From positions 2,046,001 through 2,110,000 of the forward strand of contig NZ_VIWV01000001.1 of NCBI RefSeq assembly GCF_007829875.1: a DNA stretch of 64,000 nucleotides, in the 5' to 3' direction. Positions 7,970 to 17,274 of the stretch are shown here, one piece after another. This DNA comes from Streptomyces capillispiralis. GTDB taxonomy: Bacteria; Actinomycetota; Actinomycetes; Streptomycetales; Streptomycetaceae. The stretch's first letter is position 1; each line of letters opens with the position of its first letter. A program made the position numbers and the translations under genes. The notes under the pieces are model-generated. The model saw nothing but the letters and a program-made list of their open reading frames with translations, had not been told where the DNA came from and did no database searches.

Positions 7970-9565
7970 CTACACGGCCCCCGCGCCGGTCAGTGAGCGC
8001 ACCTCGGCCTCCGCGTGCCGGGCCTCGTCGGGCACCTCGGTCGAGGTGACCGTGCCGAGCCAGCCCGCGGCGAAGCCCAGCGGAATGGAGACCAGCCCCG
8101 GGTTCTGCAGCGGGAAGACCTGGAAGTCGGCGCCGGGGAAGAGGGACGCGGGGCTGCCCGACACGACGGGTGACAGCAGCACCAGCACCACGGCCGGGAC
8201 CAGGCCCCCGTAGACGGCCCACACGGCACCGCGCGTGGTGAAGCCCCGCCAGAACAGGGAGTAGAGCAGCACGGGGAGGTTGGCGGAGGCGGCCACCGCG
8301 AAGGCGAGGCCCACGAGGAACGCGACGTTGAGATCGCGGGCCAGCAGCCCGAGGGCGATCGCGAGCAGGCCGATGCCGACGGCGGCGACCCGGGCCACGG
8401 CCACCTCGCTGCGCGGTCCTCGACCGCTTCGGCGCCGCAGGGAGGCGTACAGGTCGTGTGCGACGGACGCGGAGGAGGCGAGCGTGATCCCGGCGACCAC
8501 GGCGAGGATCGTGGCGAAGGCGACGGCGGCGACGACCGCGAACAGGACCGTTCCGCCCGTGGAGCCGGCGCCGCCGCCGAGGTCGAGTGCCAGCAGGGGC
8601 ACCGCCGTGTTCCCGGACCGGTCGGAGGCGCGTATGGCGTCCGGTCCGATGAGGGCGGCCGCACCGAAGCCGAGCACGATCGTCATCAGGTAGAAGCCCC
8701 CGATGAGGCCGATCGCCCAGACGACCGAACGCCGTGCCGCGCGGGCGGTGGGGACGGTGTAGAAGCGGGACAGGATGTGCGGCAGCCCGGCCGTGCCGAG
8801 CACCAGCGCGAGACCGAGGCTGATGAAGTCGAGGCGCGCGGTCCAGTCCCCGCCGTAGGCGAGACCGGGTGCGAGGAACGCCTCCCCGTGGCCGCTGCGC
8901 TCGGCCGCCGTGTGCAGCAGGCGGTTGATGTCACCGTGGAACCGCAGCAGGACGAGGACGGTCAGCGCGACGGTGCCGCCGAGCAGCAGGACCGCCTTGA
9001 CGATCTGGATCCACGTGGTGGCGCGCATCCCTCCCAGCGACACGTAGATCACCATGAGCGCGCCGACGCCGATGACGGTCCATGCCCGCGCGGCCTCGCC
9101 GGTGCCGCCGAGCAGCAGCGCGACCAGGCTGCCCGCGCCCACCATCTGCGCCACCAGGTACAGGACGGACACGGTGACCGACGAGGTCCCGGCCGCGATG
9201 CGCACCGGCCGCTCCCGCATACGGGCCGCGACCACGTCGGCGAGGGTGAACCGACCGCAGTTGCGCACCAGTTCGGCGACCAGGAACAGGACCACCAGCC
9301 AGGCCACGAGGAAGCCGACCGAGTAGAGCATCCCGTCGTAGCCGACGAGCGCGATGAGTCCGGAGATGCCGAGGAAGGACGCGGCCGACATGTAGTCGCC
9401 CGCGATGGCAAAACCATTCTCCATCGGCGAGAAGAGCCGGCCGCCCGCGTAGAACTCCTCCGCCGAACCCTGCCGGTGGCGGCTCACCCAGGTCGTGATG
9501 CCCAGCGTGACCGCGACGAACGCGCTGAACAGCAGCAGGGCCGACGTCTGGTGATCGGCCGTCAT
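7970..9565 (-). CDS. Sodium:solute symporter (SSS family), ActP/MctC-like carboxylate permease
   Basis: 531 residues with about 13 hydrophobic segments. SSS landmarks are STWVSRHRQGSAEEFYAGGR-like residues near the N-terminus, MENGFAIAGDYMSAASFLGI near residue 50, and GTAGLPHILSRFYTVP near residue 260. These resemble acetate/monocarboxylate permeases ActP and MctC. It would import a short organic acid with sodium or protons. Its start overlaps the stop of the DUF485 gene by ATGA, the usual pairing for this transporter class. The facing CitA/CitB-like two-component system probably controls it. Confidence 0.9.
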   Translation of the reverse strand: MTADHQTSALLLFSAFVAVTLGITTWVSRHRQGSAEEFYAGGRLFSPMENGFAIAGDYMSAASFLGISGLIALVGYDGMLYSVGFLVAWLVVLFLVAELVRNCGRFTLADVVAARMRERPVRIAAGTSSVTVSVLYLVAQMVGAGSLVALLLGGTGEAARAWTVIGVGALMVIYVSLGGMRATTWIQIVKAVLLLGGTVALTVLVLLRFHGDINRLLHTAAERSGHGEAFLAPGLAYGGDWTARLDFISLGLALVLGTAGLPHILSRFYTVPTARAARRSVVWAIGLIGGFYLMTIVLGFGAAALIGPDAIRASDRSGNTAVPLLALDLGGGAGSTGGTVLFAVVAAVAFATILAVVAGITLASSASVAHDLYASLRRRSGRGPRSEVAVARVAAVGIGLLAIALGLLARDLNVAFLVGLAFAVAASANLPVLLYSLFWRGFTTRGAVWAVYGGLVPAVVLVLLSPVVSGSPASLFPGADFQVFPLQNPGLVSIPLGFAAGWLGTVTSTEVPDEARHAEAEVRSLTGAGAV

Positions 9566-10017
9566 GAGGCACCGCCCCGCTCCCGCGCCAGCTCCTGGGT
9601 GTCCCAGCGCAGTTCCAGCGCCGCCCGGTCCCTGCGCAGCCGCGCGTGCCGTACGTAGGCCCAGGTGAACAGGAAGGTGGTCAGGAACTGGCCGAGCCCC
9701 GCCAGCATCCCCAGGTTCACGGCGCCCGCGACGGGCCGTGCCATCAGGTCCGGCGCGGTCGTGGCGGTGACGACGTACGCCACGTACCAGGCGAGGAAGA
9801 CCACGACCGCCGGGACCACGAAGCGCCGGTACCGGCTGCGCACCTCCTGGAAGGCCGCGCTGCGCTGGACTTCGAGGTAGACGTCGGCGCTCCGCGCGGC
9901 ACCCGGCTCGCGGCGCGGCGGCGGCACCCCCGCCCCGGCCTGCTCGCCCCAGCCCGAGGCCAGGGCGTCGTACCAGGGATCGTCGTACCTCACGTCCCCC
10001 GAGTTGCTTGGCTGCAT
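9562..10017 (-). CDS. DUF485 family membrane protein
   Basis: About 151 residues. A hydrophilic N-terminus is followed by a QRSAAFQEVRSRYRRFVVP segment and two transmembrane helices (roughly residues 75-95 and 108-130), then a charged tail. DUF485 proteins (YjcH type) are encoded just upstream of ActP-like SSS permeases and probably assist them. The ATG at 10017 is preferred; a TTG two codons earlier is the alternative. It is the first gene of a two-gene operon with the symporter. Confidence 0.85.
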   Translation of the reverse strand: MQPSNSGDVRYDDPWYDALASGWGEQAGAGVPPPRREPGAARSADVYLEVQRSAAFQEVRSRYRRFVVPAVVVFLAWYVAYVVTATTAPDLMARPVAGAVNLGMLAGLGQFLTTFLFTWAYVRHARLRRDRAALELRWDTQELARERGGAS

Positions 10018-10033
10018 GCCCAAGGATGGACAG

Positions 10034-10064
10034 AACGGGAAGATCTCTGACTCTTCTTCCCGTT
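10034..10064. terminator. Perfect 10-base-pair hairpin downstream of parE
   Basis: AACGGGAAGA (10034-10043) and TCTTCCCGTT (10055-10064) are exact complements around an 11-base loop. It lies between the parE stop and the DUF485 start, both leftward, so it probably ends parE transcription. Confidence 0.55.
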
Positions 10065-10128
10065 CCGCTTCACCCCATCAGGTGACTCGCTCCCGCCCGA
10101 GCCCACCCGAGCGCGTCCGGCGGAGCCG

Positions 10129-12252
10129 TTACGCGTCGATGCGCGACCGGTCGAGCGTCGCCGCGGAGCTGGAGATGAACTCCTTGCGCGGGGCGACGTC
10201 GTTGCCCATGAGGAGGTCGAAGACCTGCTCGGCGGCCTCCAGATCGGTGAGGTTGATCCGGCGCAGGGTGCGGTGACGGGGGTCCATGGTGGTCTCGGCC
10301 AGCTGGTCGGCGTCCATCTCGCCGAGACCCTTGTAGCGCTGGATCGAGTCCTTGTAGCGGACGCCCTTGCTCTGGAATTCCATGAGCTTGTCGCGCAGTT
10401 CCCGGTCCGAGTACGTGTAGACGTACTTGTCCTGCCCCTTCTTGGGCTGGACGATCTCGATCCTGTGCAGCGGGGGCACCGCCGCGAACACCCGGCCGGC
10501 CTCCACCATGGGGCGCATGTAGCGGTGGAACAGCGTCAGCAGCAGCGTGCGGATGTGCGAGCCGTCGACGTCGGCGTCGGTCATCATGATGATCTTGCCG
10601 TAGCGCGCCGTGTCGATGTCGAAGGTCCGGCCCGATCCGGCCCCTATGACCTGGATGATCGCACCGCACTCGGCGTTCTTCAGCATGTCCGTCACGGACG
10701 ACTTCTGGACGTTGAGGATCTTTCCGCGGATCGGCAGGAGCGCCTGGAACTCCGAGTTCCGCGCGAGCTTGGCCGTGCCGAGCGCGGAGTCGCCCTCGAC
10801 GATGAACAGCTCGCTGCGGTCGACGTCGTCACTGCGGCAGTCGGCGAGCTTGGCCGGCAGCGAGGAGGACTCCAGGGCCGTCTTGCGGCGCTGCGCGTCC
10901 TTGTGCTGGCGGGCCGCGATGCGGGTGCGGGCCGCGGCGACAGCCTTCTCCATGACGACGCGCGCCTGCTGGGCGGCGTCGCGCTTGGTGGAGGTCAGGA
11001 ACGCCTTGAGCTCCTTGGCGATCACGTTGTTCACGATGCGGCGGGCCGCCGAGGTGCCGAGGACCTCCTTGGTCTGCCCCTCGAACTGGGGCTCGGCCAG
11101 GCGGACCGTGACCACCGCGGTGAGGCCCTCCAGGGCGTCGTCCTTGACGATGTCGTCCTCGGCCACGCGCAGCATCTTCTTGGCGCGCAGCACCTCGTTC
11201 ATCGTCTTGGCGACGGCCTGCTCGAAACCGGCGACATGGGTGCCGCCCTTGGGGGTGGCGATGATGTTGACGAACGACCGGAGCGTGGTGTCGTAACCCG
11301 TGCCCCAGCGCATCGCGACGTCGACACCGAGCTCGCGGGTGACCTCGGTGGGCGTCATCTGGCCGTGCTCGTCGAGCACGGGGACCGTCTCCTTGAAGGT
11401 GCCCTGACCAGTGAAGCGGAGGGTGTCGCAGACGGGCCTGTCGGTGGCCAGGAACTCGCAGAACTCGCTGATGCCGCCGTCGAAGCGGAAGGACTCCTCG
11501 CCCTTGCTGCCGCCCTCGCCGAGCCCGAACTCGTCACGGACGACGATGGTCAGGCCGGGCACCAGGAACGCGGTCTGGCGGGCGCGCTGGTGCAGCGTCT
11601 CCAGGGCGAGCTTGGCGTCCTTGAGGAAGATCTGGCGGTCGGCCCAGTAGCGCACGCGCGTGCCGCTGCGGGTCTTGGGGATCTTCTTGGTCCTGCGCAG
11701 CCCGCTCCCGGCCTCGAACTTCGCGTCCGGCCCCAGGGCGGCGAAGGCGCCGGGGACACCGCGCCGGAAGCTGATGGCGTGGGTGTGCCCGCCCCGGTCG
11801 ACCTCGACGTCCAGCCGCGCGGAGAGCGCGTTGACGACGGAGGCACCGACGCCGTGCAGACCGCCGGAGGCGGCGTAGGAGCCGCCGCCGAACTTGCCGC
11901 CGGCGTGCAGCTTGGTCATGACGACCTCGACACCGGAGAGACCGGTCTTGGGCTCGACGTCGACCGGGATGCCCCGGCCGTTGTCCCGGACCTCCACCGA
12001 GCCGTCGTCGTGGAGGACCACGTCGATGTGGTCGCAGTAGCCACCGAGGGCCTCGTCGACGGAGTTGTCGATGATCTCCCAGAGGCAGTGCATCAGACCG
12101 CGGCTGTCGGTCGATCCGATGTACATACCGGGGCGCTTCCGCACGGCCTCGAGCCCCTCGAGGACGAGCAGGTGCCGCGCGGTGTAGTTGGAACCGTCCC
12201 GGTCTGCTCCTGCCAGCAGCGCTGTGGACGGCACGGACGTCTCGGCGGTCAC
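10129..12252 (-). CDS. parE: DNA topoisomerase IV subunit B (ParE, GyrB-type)
   Basis: 707 residues, a normal length for ParE/GyrB. The N-terminal GHKL ATPase begins HLLVLEGLEAVRKRPGMYIG and has EIIDNSVDEAL and DNGRGIPV. A TOPRIM domain carries EGDSALGTAKLARN, and a Zn-free C-terminus follows, ending YKGLGEMDADQL and LMGNDVAPRKEF. It would decatenate chromosomes together with ParC, which is not in the window. GTG 12252 (protein MTAETSVPS) is chosen for its GCGAGGAG ribosome site; the frame opens earlier without conservation. Being two genes from hrdB identifies it as the second GyrB-like protein rather than oriC-linked GyrB. Confidence 0.92.
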   Translation of the reverse strand: MTAETSVPSTALLAGADRDGSNYTARHLLVLEGLEAVRKRPGMYIGSTDSRGLMHCLWEIIDNSVDEALGGYCDHIDVVLHDDGSVEVRDNGRGIPVDVEPKTGLSGVEVVMTKLHAGGKFGGGSYAASGGLHGVGASVVNALSARLDVEVDRGGHTHAISFRRGVPGAFAALGPDAKFEAGSGLRRTKKIPKTRSGTRVRYWADRQIFLKDAKLALETLHQRARQTAFLVPGLTIVVRDEFGLGEGGSKGEESFRFDGGISEFCEFLATDRPVCDTLRFTGQGTFKETVPVLDEHGQMTPTEVTRELGVDVAMRWGTGYDTTLRSFVNIIATPKGGTHVAGFEQAVAKTMNEVLRAKKMLRVAEDDIVKDDALEGLTAVVTVRLAEPQFEGQTKEVLGTSAARRIVNNVIAKELKAFLTSTKRDAAQQARVVMEKAVAAARTRIAARQHKDAQRRKTALESSSLPAKLADCRSDDVDRSELFIVEGDSALGTAKLARNSEFQALLPIRGKILNVQKSSVTDMLKNAECGAIIQVIGAGSGRTFDIDTARYGKIIMMTDADVDGSHIRTLLLTLFHRYMRPMVEAGRVFAAVPPLHRIEIVQPKKGQDKYVYTYSDRELRDKLMEFQSKGVRYKDSIQRYKGLGEMDADQLAETTMDPRHRTLRRINLTDLEAAEQVFDLLMGNDVAPRKEFISSSAATLDRSRIDA

Positions 12253-12373
12253 GCGGTTCGCTCCTCGCTGAATTTCGAATGGGGCCCTCATGGGTAAGGG
12301 CGCGGCTTCAGTCACCGGTGAGAGGGTACCGAGGCCTGGTAGAGCCGTTGTAACGCCACCCTCGTCTGCGCCC

Positions 12374-12403
12374 ACCCTAGACGAGAGTCGTATGCCTGTT
12401 CGA
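12374..12403 (-). promoter_or_regulatory. Candidate parE promoter overlapping a LexA/SOS-like box
   Basis: Read leftward, TCGAAC (12403-12398) and TAGGGT (12379-12374) are separated by 18 bases and could be -35 and -10. The -35 is one arm of TCGTATGCCTGTTCGA (12388-12403), which matches the actinobacterial SOS box TCGAAC-N4-GTTCGA at 10 of 12 fixed bases. The 438-base divergent spacer 12253-12691 holds nothing else I can support. Confidence 0.35.
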
Positions 12404-12691
12404 TCCCTCGATGGAGTGAAGCACACATCACGTTCCCTTCCAGGCATGAACCATTTAGGCTCCGGGCACGTCCTCATGAACAACCGGCAACCCAGCCGGG
12501 AGGGCCGACCACCGATACGACGCGAATCCGTACGACACAGAGAAACGCACTACGGCACATTCGCCGCCAACCGGCAACAGCCACCCACTTCGGAAAGATT
12601 TTTTCGAGGAGAAGCCACGAGCGGGAACGTTTTGGGGCTGGTTGGATGTTGACCCTGGTACGACAGCTCGTCGAGCTAGAGAAGAGGCGAC

Positions 12692-12922
12692 GTGACTACT
12701 GTTCTGACCCCCGCGAGCCCGCTGACGGCCGCCGATCGCTGCGACCGCTGCGGCGCCCAGGCATACCTGCGCGTCGTCCTGCTGAGCGGCGGAGAACTGC
12801 TCTTCTGCGCCCACCACGGCCGCAAGTTCGAGCCGGAACTCAAGAAGATCGCCGCTGAGATACAGGACGAGACGGAGCGGCTGACCGCCCCTCCGGCGAC
12901 CGCTTCCGAAGAAGAGCGCTGA
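12692..12922 (+). CDS. DUF7455 family small protein
   Basis: 76 residues. The sequence has a CDRCGAQAYLRVVL segment and FCAHHGRKFEPEL, so CxxC and CAHH could bind one metal ion as a zinc ribbon. A charged helix and a disordered acidic tail follow. This protein is conserved in Streptomyces between parE and hrdB; its function is unknown. The GTG start has AGAAGAGG upstream. It is divergent from parE and followed by a strong intrinsic terminator, so it is a single-gene transcript. Confidence 0.82.
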   Translation: MTTVLTPASPLTAADRCDRCGAQAYLRVVLLSGGELLFCAHHGRKFEPELKKIAAEIQDETERLTAPPATASEEER

Positions 12923-13274
12923 CACCTCGCGTCCGACGACGAGCAGCCCGGCACAGGCCGGCGAACGGGCGGCTGCCTCCGAAGCAGGGGCAGCCGCCCT
13001 CTCTTCGTACCCGGACGGGCCCCGGGACCGGCCCCGGGACCTCCGGATCGGGCCCGAGCGCTCCGATCGGCCCGAGCACACCGGGTCGGCCCGACCACTC
13101 CACGGCGGCCCACGTCCTCCGGGCCGACTCGCACACCCACCCTGGAGACCCCTCGTTCCGACACGGGGGCGATCCGCGGGGCGGTGCCTGGAGCCCCTGA
13201 CCGACCCCGGGCCGCGGGCCGGTCCCCGGCTCCGCTGCCGGACCGGAACCCCTGAGCCGCGCTTCTGACCCCTT
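12923..13274. other. Intergenic region between convergent DUF7455 and protease genes
   Basis: 352 bases between convergent genes. The first 85 contain the terminator described separately. The rest is a low-complexity CCGG-rich stretch (repeated GGCCCGA/CCGGGAC words) without a supported gene. Confidence 0.5.
12967..13005 (+). terminator. Intrinsic terminator after DUF7455 gene
   Basis: GGGCGGCTGCC (12967-12977) pairs perfectly with GGCAGCCGCCC (12989-12999) around an 11-base loop, followed by TCTCTT. It is one of the few hairpins here with a pyrimidine/T-rich tail. Confidence 0.75.
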
Positions 13275-14108
13275 TCAGGCCTGCGGCCACCCGAGGGTCC
13301 GCAGGACCGCGGAGACGCGCGTGTACACCCCTGGACTGCCCGCCCAGCCGCACCCCGCCCCCCACGACACGAGCCCTATGAGCCGCCCCTGGGCCACCAG
13401 CGGCCCCCCGCTGTCCCCCTGACAGGCGTCGCGCCCCCCTGCCACCTCCCCCGCGCACAGCATCGTCTCGGCACGGTAGGTGCCGTCGGAGCCCCCCGGG
13501 TAGGCGCTCTCGCACACCCCGTCGGGCTGCACCCGTACGCGCGCCGCGTGGAGACTTCCGGCGTAGGCACCGGACCCCGTGGTGTCCCCCCACCCGTAGA
13601 CCGTGGCGGCCGTTCCCGCCCGGTAGGCGGGGTCCCCCGTCCCCGCCATGGCTATGACCGAACTCGAGGGGAGCGGCTCGGCCAGGGTGAGCACGGCGAA
13701 GTCACCGGCGTTGGTGGCGCTGTCGTAGCCCGGGTTCACCCACACGTCACGCACGGCGACCTCCTGGCCGCGTTCCGAGAGCAGTTCCGTGCGCCCGGTG
13801 ATCACCCTGAGGTCGTGCACGTGGTCCGGCGGTGCCCCCAGCACCTCCTCGTCCATGCAGTGGGCCGCGGTGAGCACGGTGGTCCGGCCGACCGCCACAC
13901 CCCCGCAGAACTGTCCCGCCCGCGTACCGCCGAACCGGTCACGGCTGGCGAGGGCCACCGTCCACGGACTGTCCGACACATCGACGGGGGACCCGCCGAC
14001 GACGATGCTGTCGGCGGCCGCGGGAAGAGCCGAGGCCAGCGGTATGACGGTCCCGGCGGCCGCGAGGGCCAGCGGCCGGGCCAGCGCCCGGACAAGAAGA
14101 CGTCGCAT
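13275..14108 (-). CDS. Secreted trypsin-like serine protease (S1 family)
   Basis: 277 residues. The N-terminus MRRLLVRALARPLALAAA and following hydrophobic core ending at ALPAAA is a Sec signal peptide. The mature part starts near SIVVGG, as in chymotrypsin-fold enzymes. The triad is visible: His in LTAAHCMD, Asp in DFAVLTL, Ser in CQGDSGGPLV. The specificity pocket Asp six residues before the Ser (GRDACQGDSGG) predicts trypsin-like cleavage after Arg/Lys. Six cysteines could form three disulfides. It would be an extracellular protease, encoded as a single gene between DUF7455 and hrdB. Confidence 0.92.
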   Translation of the reverse strand: MRRLLVRALARPLALAAAGTVIPLASALPAAADSIVVGGSPVDVSDSPWTVALASRDRFGGTRAGQFCGGVAVGRTTVLTAAHCMDEEVLGAPPDHVHDLRVITGRTELLSERGQEVAVRDVWVNPGYDSATNAGDFAVLTLAEPLPSSSVIAMAGTGDPAYRAGTAATVYGWGDTTGSGAYAGSLHAARVRVQPDGVCESAYPGGSDGTYRAETMLCAGEVAGGRDACQGDSGGPLVAQGRLIGLVSWGAGCGWAGSPGVYTRVSAVLRTLGWPQA

Positions 14109-14192
14109 GCGCGCTCCTCACACTGGGGTGATCCTGAAACACCCAGAGTGAGCGAGCCCGCCCGGGCCCGCACCCGCGCACCCACGCGAAAG

Positions 14193-14257
14193 ACCCGGCT
14201 CCCGACGAGGGGAACCGGGCCTTGGGGGCCGGGGCGCCGCGACGGCCGGTCGCGGCG
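14193..14257 (-). terminator. Two tandem hairpins after hrdB
   Basis: CGCCGCGAC (14235-14243) pairs perfectly with GTCGCGGCG (14249-14257) around a 5-base loop, 8 bases past the hrdB stop. A second, imperfect stem lies at 14193-14221 (CCCGGCTCCC with GGGGAACCGGG). Together they form a likely terminator without U-tract. Confidence 0.65.
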
Positions 14258-14264
14258 ATCCCGA

Positions 14265-15794
<1,530 letters not shown>

Positions 15795-16011
15795 GAACAA
15801 CCTCTCGGAACGTTGGAAAACGGCTTCCGGCCCCGTCCACCGTGGACAGGAGCCGACCGCCGGCTTGGAAGTGGGCCGACGGCGCGGGCGGGTGCCGGGA
15901 GGATGCACAGCGCCATGAACGGCGTCCGTATTCCCTCCGCGGCTGTCACCTCTTAGGTCATCGCGTTCTTCCCGGGAGCGTTACGCCCAATCCGCGTGGC
16001 CCGAGTCACAC

Positions 16012-16040
16012 CCCGTAAGCACCCGGAAGCGGTCGGACAA
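16012..16040 (-). promoter_or_regulatory. Candidate hrdB promoter
   Basis: Read leftward, TTGTCC (16040-16035) and TACGGG (16017-16012) are 17 bases apart and about 220 bases before the hrdB start. The -10 is a moderate match. hrdB in other species also has a sigma-R promoter; I saw only a weak GGGAAT word at about 15930, without a well-placed GTT. The rest of 15795-16106 holds no supported gene. Confidence 0.35.
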
Positions 16041-16106
16041 GGACAAAAGTGTTCACCCCGGGGCAGCGGGCTCACCTCCTGGCATCTCGCCTACCCCGTC
16101 TTGCCG

Positions 16107-16148
16107 GTCGGACCCCACGGGATCGCCGATGATCCCGCGGGGTCCGAC
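16107..16148 (-). terminator. Strong terminator after whiH
   Basis: Arms 16107-16124 and 16131-16148 are complementary at 17 of 18 positions around the 6-base loop GCCGAT. It lies 76 bases past the whiH stop and would insulate hrdB from whiH transcription. Confidence 0.8.
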
Positions 16149-16223
16149 GGGGGACGGCTCACGGGTGGGGCACCGCCACAGGAGGGGGATGGCGGGCCGG
16201 ACCGCGCCGTCCGCGGAACGCGG

Positions 16224-17111
16224 TCAGTGCTCGCGCGGGGCGGGCACCACGCGTTCCACCTCGGGGTGGACCGTGAGCAGTTGGCGCATGGCCGTCTCGG
16301 CGGCCGCGCCGTCGCCGTCAGCGAGGGCGGCGACGATCCGGGCGTGGTGGCCCAGCGAGGTCTCGTTCGGGCGCTCACAGCCCGTGACCGGGCCGCCCGA
16401 GACCTGGAGCGCGGAGGACACGATCCCGGAGAGGTGCTCCAGCATCCGGTTGCCGGCGACCTGGATGAGCAGGGAGTGGAACTCGACATCGGCTCGGGCG
16501 AACGTGAGCGCGTCCCCCTGGCTCAGGGTGTGCCCCATGATCTCCACCATGTCGGCCAGGCGCTGCTGGATGTCCTCCCGTCCGTGGCCCGCCGCAAGGC
16601 GTGCCGCGAGCGGCTCGATCGTCCAGCGGAGCTCGCTGAGCTCGCGGCGCTGGTCGTCGCGCTGCGGCCCGAAGGCCCGCCACTCGATGATGTCCGGGTC
16701 GAGAAGATTCCAGTCGCTGACGGGGCGCACGCGTGTGCCGACGTTCGGGCGGGCGCTGACCAGGCCCTTGGCCTCCAGGACGCGCAGCGACTCGCGGACG
16801 ACGGTGCGGGAGACCTCGAAGCGCTGGCCGATCTCCTCCGGAACCAGGGGGCGGTCGGCACCCAGGTCCCCCGAAACGATCATCTGACCCAACTGCTGAA
16901 CGAGTTGGCCGTGCAGTCCGCGCCCGCGGCTGCCCGCGGCGCGCCGGCTCACACGGCCCAGTTCCGGATCCGCGCCCTCCCAGACAGGGGCCCCGACACG
17001 GTCGGCGGCGGGCGCCTCGGCGTAGGGGTAGCGGTCGAGTTCGCCCGGGCTCGCGAGGCCGGAGTCTGCGGAGCGGGCGGCGGTCATCATGGTGTGCGCA
17101 AGGGTACTCAC
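16224..17111 (-). CDS. whiH: WhiH, GntR/FadR-family sporulation regulator
   Basis: 295 residues, the length I recall for Streptomyces coelicolor WhiH. An N-terminal extension (MSTLAHTMMTAARSADSG) leads to a GntR winged helix (GQLVQQLGQMIVSGDL, then QRFEVSRTVVRESLRVLEAKGL). An FCD-type C-terminal domain follows with conserved D/H positions (EFHSLLIQVAGN, GHHARIVAAL) for a metal or carboxylate ligand. Position directly beside hrdB is the same as whiH in S. coelicolor. WhiH controls septation of aerial hyphae. GTG 17111 is chosen by family start. The gene is flanked downstream by a strong terminator. Confidence 0.85.
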   Translation of the reverse strand: MSTLAHTMMTAARSADSGLASPGELDRYPYAEAPAADRVGAPVWEGADPELGRVSRRAAGSRGRGLHGQLVQQLGQMIVSGDLGADRPLVPEEIGQRFEVSRTVVRESLRVLEAKGLVSARPNVGTRVRPVSDWNLLDPDIIEWRAFGPQRDDQRRELSELRWTIEPLAARLAAGHGREDIQQRLADMVEIMGHTLSQGDALTFARADVEFHSLLIQVAGNRMLEHLSGIVSSALQVSGGPVTGCERPNETSLGHHARIVAALADGDGAAAETAMRQLLTVHPEVERVVPAPREH

Positions 17112-17274
17112 GCATCCTTTGTCGGCGCCGTTCCCAACTCCCTTGAGGTCTTTGGTGAAAAGCACACGAAAGGGTGATCGCTCACCTCGTCGCAATTGAC
17201 GCCTTATCGGAAAGATACGGGCGTTTCACTGGGAGTTGCGGGCAAGGACGGTCCGATGCGCTCACGGACGGTCA

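Noticed and set aside
15900..15960. Sigma-R promoter of hrdB
   Set aside because: GGGAAT is present on the leftward strand but no GTT follows at the required 16-19 base spacing.
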